Shown here one piece after another: positions 6,370 through 10,668 of a stretch of 10,668 nucleotides of DNA. Each line of letters opens with the position of its first letter. The stretch's first letter is position 1. Position numbers and translations under genes: made by a program. The notes under the pieces were generated by a model. The model was not told where the DNA came from. It searched no databases and saw only the letters and a list, made by a program, of their open reading frames with translations. This stretch comes from an uncultured Acidimicrobiia bacterium. Lineage in GTDB: Bacteria > Actinomycetota > Acidimicrobiia > IMCC26256 > CALEDW01. Where the stretch lies: the NCBI GenBank assembly GCA_937949585.1, contig CALEDW010000184.1, positions 1 to 10,668 of the forward strand, in the 5' to 3' direction.

Positions 6370-6974
6370 GCCGGGTCCCAGGCCGCGAAGTTCGCCAGCA
6401 TCGCCAAGCCGATCTCGCCGCTCTTCTCGCAGTGGAACTGGGTGGCCACGAGGTTGTCGACGGCCAGCACCGAGCAGAACGGCCCGCCGTAGTCGGTGAC
6501 GGCGGCCACGGCGCCGGCGTCGGCGGGATGGGCGACGTAGGAGTTCACGAAGTAGCAGTAGGCGGGCCGGGGCACGCCGTCGAACAGCGGGTGCGCCCGG
6601 CGCCACTCGACGGTGTTCCAGCCGATCTGGGGGATCCGCACGCCCCGGGGGAGGGAGCGGACCTCGCCGGGCACGAGCCCGAGGGTCTCGGTGGGCCCCT
6701 CCTCGCTGCGATCGAGCAGCACCTGCAGCCCGATGCAGATCCCGAGGAAGGGGACCCGCTCGTCGGTGAGGCGCCGGCGCAGCGGGTCGAGCAGGCCCTG
6801 GGCGGCCAGCGACTCCAGCGTGGCGCGCGCCGCGCCGACGCCCGGCAGCACGATGCGATCCACGGCGTCGAGGCCGGCGGCGTCGGTCACCGCCGCAGCC
6901 GGGATACCGAGGCGGGCCAGGGCGTACAGCACGCTGGGGGCGTTGCCCGCCTCGTAGTCGACGACGCCGATCAC
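6363..6974 (-). CDS. hisH: HisH-like glutamine amidotransferase subunit
   Basis: A class I glutaminase that releases ammonia from glutamine for its HisF partner. The 203 residues match the family length. The nucleophile is Cys80 in GICIGLQ and the rest of the triad is His181 and Glu183 (FHCEKSG). PGVG (44-47) supplies the oxyanion strand. Departures from the usual HisH sequences: FHPEKSG is FHCEKSG, PHxGWN is PQIGWN, and YFVHSY is YFVNSY; the start DYEAGNAPSV differs from the common DYGxGNLxSV. The catalytic set is intact, so glutaminase activity is likely. The start is a GTG whose GTGA overlaps the stop of the membrane-protein gene by 4... bases counted as 6971-6974, and a TAGACT box lies 9 bases upstream. 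The pair is HisHF-like without other his genes nearby. Confidence 0.88.
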   Translation of the reverse strand: MIGVVDYEAGNAPSVLYALARLGIPAAAVTDAAGLDAVDRIVLPGVGAARATLESLAAQGLLDPLRRRLTDERVPFLGICIGLQVLLDRSEEGPTETLGLVPGEVRSLPRGVRIPQIGWNTVEWRRAHPLFDGVPRPAYCYFVNSYVAHPADAGAVAAVTDYGGPFCSVLAVDNLVATQFHCEKSGEIGLAMLANFAAWDPAC

Positions 6975-8656
6975 GGGCGGCGCAGTCTAGGGAGCGACGC
7001 CGGCCGTGGCCGGGCGAGCCCCTCGTCGCGCTCCAGCCGGTAGACGGTGACCGGCCCGAAGCGCTGCAGCACGGGGAACGGGTGGCGGGCGCGGGTGACG
7101 AGGCACCCGGCGCCGTACCGGGCCGCCAGGCGCCGGACCGTGCGCGAACCGAGCCGGTCGTAGCGGGCGGCGAGCCGTCCCGGCTCCCCGGTCCAGCCCG
7201 GCCCGGCGAAGGTGCCCCGGCCGCCGACGAGGTCGACGACACGGCGCCGCCACTCCGCCAGGGCGTCCTGGCGCAACGCCTGCCAGTTCGCGACCTGGGG
7301 CCGCTGGGCCCGCCAGAACGTGTCCTGGCGGGTGGGAGGGAAGATGCAGAGCGTGCCGACGGGCACGTGACGGGACACCCAGGCGAACGCCGCGGCCTCC
7401 GGATCGTCGTGCAGCCACGCCCCGGCGGTGCGGGCCGCGGCGCGAGGCCCGGCGAGCAGCGGGGTGGTGGGGCCGAGCGCCACCGCAACGGCGAGCGCGA
7501 CCGCGCCGACCGAGCGTCGCCGCCACCGAGGGCGTCCGCGCTCGGCGGCGCGCAGGCGCGTCGCGAGCCCGGCGGCTCGGTACGCGGCGAGGAGCGGCAC
7601 CAGCAGCGGGAAGGCCCGCAGGGGCATGAGCCGCAGGAACCACCAGGCCCCCAGGGCGCGGGCCGCCAGCGCCGCCAGGGGCGCCGCGCCGGCGATGGTG
7701 AGCCAGGTGATCCAGAACCGGTCGGGAAGGCGTCGGCGGGTCCCGAGGTGCTCCCACCAGCAGAACGCGAACATCGCCGCCAGCACCGTCCACCGCAGGA
7801 CCGCTTGGGCCACCGGGGCGCGGACCGCCCCGAAGAACGGGTCGAGGTGATAGGGCATGGCCTGCAGCACCAGGAACCGGTCGAGCGACGGCGACGACGG
7901 CCCCGCCGCCAGCCAGGCGCCCACGGCGCCGGGCACGGCCGGCAGCGCCGCCAGCCACCACCAGCGCCACAGTGTCGGTCGTGTCTCGGGGAGTACCCCG
8001 AGCGCCACGACGAGCGGCCCGCCGGCCCAGACGCCCACCGCCGGGTGGAGGCCGGCGGCCACGCCGGTCGCCGCCAGCGCCGTCCGCACCCGCCCCCCGG
8101 TGGCGGCGAGCACTGCGGCGGCGAGCGCCACGTAGGCGACCGTCTTGGCCTCGAACGTGCCGATCATCCACTCGCCGCCGATCCCGGCCTGCCCGAAGAC
8201 CAGCCAGCCCACCACCGCCGCGGTGGCCGGGACCGCTCCCAGCCCGAGCCGCCCCCCGGCCCGGACCAGCTGCGTCCCGATCACCCACCAGCACCCGATC
8301 CGGCCGGCCCAGCCCAGCACCGTCACCGGGACGAGGCGCGCCAGGGTGCCGGCGGTCGCGGTGAACACCCAGTGGTCGGAGAAGCGCCCCGACAGCGTCC
8401 AGTCCCCGGCGACGAAGCCGGGGTCGGCGAAGCGCCGTACGAGCACCAGGTACAGCTCCTCCGAGGTGCGGGGTACCGGTGCGCCGTGCAGCACCAGCGC
8501 GACGGCCAGCACCACCAGTCCGCCGCGGGCGGCGACCGGCCACGGGATGTCGGCGATCGCCGCAGGGCGCCCGCGCCGGCCGGCCCGCGCGGAGCCGGCC
8601 CGTGCGGAGCCGGCCCGTGCGGAGCCGGCCCGTGCGGAGCAGGTCGGCGTGGTCAC
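6971..8656 (-). CDS. Polytopic membrane protein, DUF6798-like
   Basis: The 561-residue protein (GTG 8656) starts with a 40-residue Ala/Arg-rich tail holding four SARAG units. About nine or ten hydrophobic helices follow (near 45-59, 104-131, 141-161, 172-187, 195-222, 230-251, 284-300, 313-335, 337-360, 382-402). A soluble C-terminal part of about 155 residues comes last. The segment WVSRHVPVGTLCIFPPTRQDTFW with the following WRRRVVDLVG resembles the C-terminal region of DUF6798 proteins and of some GT-C-like membrane proteins; I recognise the pattern but not a function. The loop after helix 1 carries EELYLVLVRRFADPGF. GTG 8656 is the first sensible start after the tRNA, but no ribosome binding site supports it. 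It is followed at once by hisH and hisF. Confidence 0.78.
   Translation of the reverse strand: MTTPTCSARAGSARAGSARAGSARAGRRGRPAAIADIPWPVAARGGLVVLAVALVLHGAPVPRTSEELYLVLVRRFADPGFVAGDWTLSGRFSDHWVFTATAGTLARLVPVTVLGWAGRIGCWWVIGTQLVRAGGRLGLGAVPATAAVVGWLVFGQAGIGGEWMIGTFEAKTVAYVALAAAVLAATGGRVRTALAATGVAAGLHPAVGVWAGGPLVVALGVLPETRPTLWRWWWLAALPAVPGAVGAWLAAGPSSPSLDRFLVLQAMPYHLDPFFGAVRAPVAQAVLRWTVLAAMFAFCWWEHLGTRRRLPDRFWITWLTIAGAAPLAALAARALGAWWFLRLMPLRAFPLLVPLLAAYRAAGLATRLRAAERGRPRWRRRSVGAVALAVAVALGPTTPLLAGPRAAARTAGAWLHDDPEAAAFAWVSRHVPVGTLCIFPPTRQDTFWRAQRPQVANWQALRQDALAEWRRRVVDLVGGRGTFAGPGWTGEPGRLAARYDRLGSRTVRRLAARYGAGCLVTRARHPFPVLQRFGPVTVYRLERDEGLARPRPASLPRLRRP
6984..6989 (-). promoter_or_regulatory. Candidate -10 box (TAGACT) for the hisH-hisF pair
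   Basis: On the minus strand TAGACT ends 9 bases before the GTG start of hisH, inside the last codons of the membrane-protein gene. The GTG has no Shine-Dalgarno site. A leaderless hisHF transcript separate from the upstream gene is possible, alongside translational coupling through the GTGA overlap. Confidence 0.4.
8582..8641 (-). repeat. Tandem repeat, four copies of a 15-bp unit
   Basis: The unit GGCCCGTGCGGAGCC occurs four times head to tail (8582-8596, 8597-8611, 8612-8626, 8627-8641). The first copy has C for T at position 7 and the last has A for C at its end; the middle two are identical. The 15-bp period keeps frame and encodes SARAG repeated on the minus strand in the N-terminal tail of the membrane protein, so copy number can vary without a frameshift. 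Confidence 0.95.
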
Positions 8657-8706
8657 CGGTGCCGGGGCGGGCGGATCACCCCGGCAGTCTCGCGGAGGGC
8701 GGGCAC

Positions 8707-8725
8707 GCGCCGGTCGCACCGGCGC
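8707..8725 (-). terminator. Perfect hairpin just downstream of tRNA-Ala
   Basis: GCGCCGGT-CGC-ACCGGCGC forms an 8-bp perfect stem with a 3-base loop, starting 4 bases after the encoded CCA of the tRNA. No T tract follows, so it may be an RNA-processing or pausing structure rather than a classical intrinsic terminator. If it does not stop transcription, the membrane-protein gene could be read from the tRNA promoter. Confidence 0.45.
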
Positions 8726-8729
8726 CGCG

Positions 8730-8805
8730 TGGTGGAGCTGATGGGACTCGAACCCACGACCTCGTCCATGCCATGGACGCGCTCTTCCAACTGAGCTACA
8801 GCCCC
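8730..8805 (-). tRNA. tRNA-Ala (anticodon GGC)
   Basis: The whole cloverleaf can be folded by hand: acceptor GGGGCTG with CAGCTCC, D stem GCTC/GAGC, anticodon stem CGTCC/GGACG with loop ATGGCAT (anticodon GGC, reading GCC), variable AGGTC, and T arm GTGGG-TTCGAGT-CCCAT with one G-U pair. The G3-U70 pair, the key alanine identity element, is present, and the discriminator base is A. CCA is encoded at 8732-8730. It reads leftward, away from leuS and toward the membrane-protein gene. Confidence 0.98.
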
Positions 8806-8816
8806 GCGGACGGTTC

Positions 8817-8822
8817 AGGGTA
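8817..8822 (-). promoter_or_regulatory. Candidate -10 box (TACCCT) for tRNA-Ala
   Basis: On the minus strand TACCCT ends 11 bases before the mature 5' end of the tRNA, leaving room for a short 5' leader cut by RNase P. It belongs to the same TA(C/G)NCT pattern seen at the protein-gene starts. No clear -35 box is visible. Confidence 0.5.
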
Positions 8823-8826
8823 CCAG

Positions 8827-8860
8827 CCGGCCCGGGGCCGGGACCGGCTCCCGGAGCCGG
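8827..8860. repeat. Two adjacent GC inverted repeats in the tRNA-leuS gap
   Basis: CCGGCCC-G-GGGCCGG (8827-8841) and CCGGCTC-CCG-GAGCCGG (8844-8860) are perfect 7-bp inverted repeats. They lie between the divergent candidate promoters of tRNA-Ala and leuS, where they could bind a regulator or mark the -35 side of the tRNA promoter. In this base composition chance is a fair alternative. Confidence 0.4.
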
Positions 8861-8886
8861 GTCGCCGGGCCGGCCGGGCCCCCCGT

Positions 8887-8892
8887 TACGCT
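8887..8892 (+). promoter_or_regulatory. leuS: Candidate -10 box (TACGCT) for leuS
   Basis: TACGCT ends 8 bases before the leuS ATG at 8901. No Shine-Dalgarno site lies in those bases. The predicted transcript start is at or within a base or two of the ATG, implying leaderless translation. No T-box or leader-peptide structure is seen upstream. Confidence 0.5.
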
Positions 8893-8900
8893 CGGCGCCC

Positions 8901-10668
8901 ATGAGCGACCAGCCCCGATGGCGGTACGACGCGCGCCTCGCCGGCGAGATCGAACGGAAGTGGCAGGATCGCTGGGAGGCCGACCGCACCTTCTGGGCGC
9001 CCAACCCGGACGGACCCCTGTCGGAGGGCTTCGAGCGGTTCGCCGGACGCCCGAAGTACTACGTGCTCGACATGTTCCCCTACCCGAGCGGCGCGGGCCT
9101 GCACGTCGGTCACCCGCTCGGCTACATCGGCACCGACGTCTACGGCCGCTACAAGCGGCTCACGGGCCACAACGTCCTGCACGCCATGGGCTACGACGCG
9201 TTCGGCCTGCCCGCCGAGCAGTACGCGCTGCAGACCGGCCGGCACCCCCGCGCCACGACCGAGGCCAACATCGCCACCATGCGCCGCCAGCTGCGGGCGC
9301 TCGGCCTGGCCCACGATCCGCGTCGTTCGATCGCCACGACCGATGTCGACTACTACCGCTGGACCCAGTGGATCTTCTTGCAGATCTACCACGCCTGGTA
9401 CGACCCGGTCGCCGACCGGGCCCGTCCGATCGACGAGCTGATCCCCATCCTGGAGGCCGACCCCGAGGTGGGCTGGGCGGAGCTCAGCCCCCGGCAGCGG
9501 CGCGAGCTCGTCGACCGGCACCGCCTCGCCTACCGGGCCGAGGCCCCCGTGAACTGGTGCCCGGCCCTCGGGACCGTGCTCGCCAACGAGGAGGTCACCG
9601 CCGACGGCCGCTCCGAGCGGGGCAACCATCCGGTGATCCGTCGGCCCCTGGTGCAGTGGATGTTGCGGATCACCGCCTACGCCCAGCGGCTCCTCGACGA
9701 CCTCGACCTCGTCGACTGGCCCGAGCCGGTGAAGGCGATGCAGCGCAACTGGATCGGTCGCAGCGAGGGCGCCGAGATCGACTTCCCGGTGGTCGGGGTT
9801 CCGGGTGAGGTCCTGCGGGTCTTCACCACCCGGCCCGACACGATCTTCGGCGCCACCTACATGGTGGTGGCCCCCGAGCACCCGTTGCTCGACCGCATCG
9901 TGGGGAACGAGTGGCCCGACGCCACGATCGGGCCGGATCTGGCCGGCGTCCCCGCCTCGTGGCGGGGCACCTTCGGCGCCGACGGGACCCCGGCCGAGGC
10001 GGTCGCCCGCTACCGCCGGTACGCGGCGCAGCGGTCCGAGCTCGAGCGCCAGGCGGAGGGTCACGCCAAGACCGGGGTCTTCACCGGGGCGTTCGCCCGC
10101 AACCCCGCGACCGGCGCCGCGATCCCGGTCTTCTGCGCCGACTACGTGCTCATGGGCTACGGCACCGGGGCGATCATGGCCGTGCCCGCCCACGACCAGC
10201 GCGACCTCGAGTTCGCCCGCACCTTCGACCTGCCGGTGGTGGAGGTGATCCGCCCGCCCGATGCCTGGTTCGCCGAGCGAGGGCTGGCGCCGGACACCCC
10301 CGCCGAGCGCTGGCCGGAGGCGTTCACCGGCGACGGGGTGGCGGTGAACTCCAGCACCGACGGCGTGAGCCTCGACGGCCTCGGGGTCCAGGACGCGAAG
10401 CGGGCCCTGACCGCCTGGCTGGAACGGCACGGCCTCGGGCGTGCCGCGGTGACCTACAAGCTGCGCGACTGGCTGTTCAGCCGCCAGCGCTACTGGGGGG
10501 AGCCGTTCCCGATCGTCTACGACGAGGACGGCCTGCCGGTGGCACTGCCCCCCGAGATGCTGCCCGTGGAGCTGCCCGAGGTTTCGGACTTCGAGCCGGT
10601 GGTCTCCGACGACCCCGACGCCCTCCCGGAGCCGCCGCTGGCCCGGGCCGCCGACTGGGTCGAGGTGG
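8901..10668 (+). CDS. leuS: Leucyl-tRNA synthetase, 3' end missing
   Basis: Charges tRNA-Leu with leucine in the cytoplasm. From ATG 8901 the frame stays open to the window edge (589 whole codons, roughly the first 60 percent of a usual LeuRS). The class Ia signature HVGH is at residues 68-71 within MFPYPSGAGLHVGHPLGY. NWCP follows at 218-221. The CP1 editing domain carries the Thr-rich loop TTRPDT (309-314) and MAVPAHDQRD (426-435) with the conserved Asp. DWLFSRQRYWGEPFPI begins at 523. The KMSKS loop and the anticodon domain lie beyond the window. ATG 8901 fits the family start; there is no Shine-Dalgarno site but a TACGCT box 8 bases upstream. The gene is divergent from tRNA-Ala. Nothing suggests damage. 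Confidence 0.97.
   Translation, partial: MSDQPRWRYDARLAGEIERKWQDRWEADRTFWAPNPDGPLSEGFERFAGRPKYYVLDMFPYPSGAGLHVGHPLGYIGTDVYGRYKRLTGHNVLHAMGYDAFGLPAEQYALQTGRHPRATTEANIATMRRQLRALGLAHDPRRSIATTDVDYYRWTQWIFLQIYHAWYDPVADRARPIDELIPILEADPEVGWAELSPRQRRELVDRHRLAYRAEAPVNWCPALGTVLANEEVTADGRSERGNHPVIRRPLVQWMLRITAYAQRLLDDLDLVDWPEPVKAMQRNWIGRSEGAEIDFPVVGVPGEVLRVFTTRPDTIFGATYMVVAPEHPLLDRIVGNEWPDATIGPDLAGVPASWRGTFGADGTPAEAVARYRRYAAQRSELERQAEGHAKTGVFTGAFARNPATGAAIPVFCADYVLMGYGTGAIMAVPAHDQRDLEFARTFDLPVVEVIRPPDAWFAERGLAPDTPAERWPEAFTGDGVAVNSSTDGVSLDGLGVQDAKRALTAWLERHGLGRAAVTYKLRDWLFSRQRYWGEPFPIVYDEDGLPVALPPEMLPVELPEVSDFEPVVSDDPDALPEPPLARAADWVEV

Noticed and set aside
6370..7488. Open frame fused upstream of hisF, suggesting a longer fusion protein
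   Set aside because: It lies out of frame over hisH and the membrane gene with shadow composition; the HisF family start is at 6369.
8582..8641. CRISPR-like or attachment-site repeat
   Set aside because: The units are head to tail without spacers and keep a coding frame; no integrase lies nearby, and the tRNA 3' end is not duplicated in the window.
7082..8794. Long plus-strand open frame opposite the membrane gene
   Set aside because: Arg/Gly/Pro-rich shadow; the opposite strand has clear hydrophobic helices and stop-start coupling to hisH.
8806..8900. T-box or leucine leader peptide controlling leuS
   Set aside because: No T-box core sequence, no specifier loop and no Leu-rich short frame; the region is too short and holds two divergent candidate promoters.
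8657..9004. Membrane-protein start at 9004
   Set aside because: The extension would run through tRNA-Ala and into leuS on the other strand; the stretch GCSSVGRARPWHG is the translated tRNA.
8886..10430. Long minus-strand open frame opposite leuS
   Set aside because: Val/Gly/His-rich shadow of a gene with unmistakable LeuRS motifs.

Overview
The window is very GC-rich chromosomal DNA (about three-quarters GC by eye) with dense, overlapping genes. It has GTG and probably CTG starts and candidate actinobacterial-type -10 boxes close to start codons. The proteins look actinobacterial. The class Acidimicrobiia is my best guess, from the order nadD, LytR_C-domain protein, rsfS and then leuS, but this is inference and no 16S or marker gene was read.

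Layout. 1-1131 (+) is the 3' part of a CoxE-type von Willebrand A protein. It converges, with a 23-bp overlap, on a leftward pair: an ACT-domain protein (3078-2428) followed 8 bp later by a deoxyribodipyrimidine photolyase (2419-1109). From a divergent 97-bp promoter gap, a rightward housekeeping cluster runs nadD (3176-3754), a membrane-anchored LCP-like/LytR_C protein (3754-5064) and rsfS (5093-5560, apparently a CTG start). Its end overlaps by 49 bp the end of a leftward cluster read in the order polytopic membrane protein (8656-6971), HisH-like glutaminase (6974-6363), HisF-like synthase (6369-5512). These three overlap stop-to-start. Upstream of them, also leftward, is tRNA-Ala(GGC) (8805-8730). 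leuS (8901 onward) diverges from the tRNA and leaves the window incomplete.

How the genes work together. nadD makes deamido-NAD, RsfS silences ribosomes under starvation, and LeuRS and tRNA-Ala serve translation: a growth and translation neighbourhood. Photolyase repairs UV lesions, and the ACT protein in front of it may sense a small ligand.

The most unusual part is the HisH-HisF pair. No other histidine gene is present. Residue numbering matches Thermotoga HisF exactly as far as position 130, where the catalytic Asp130 is Gln, and Asn103 is Asp. Asp11, Lys19, the ammonia-gate residues and the glutaminase triad are kept. This is either a divergent IGP synthase or an ammonia-channelling pair working on another acceptor, coupled to a membrane protein.

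No stretch over 300 bases lacks a gene. The longest protein-free gap, 8657-8900, holds the tRNA, three or more GC hairpins and two candidate promoters. I saw no insertion sequence, CRISPR array, phage gene or origin.
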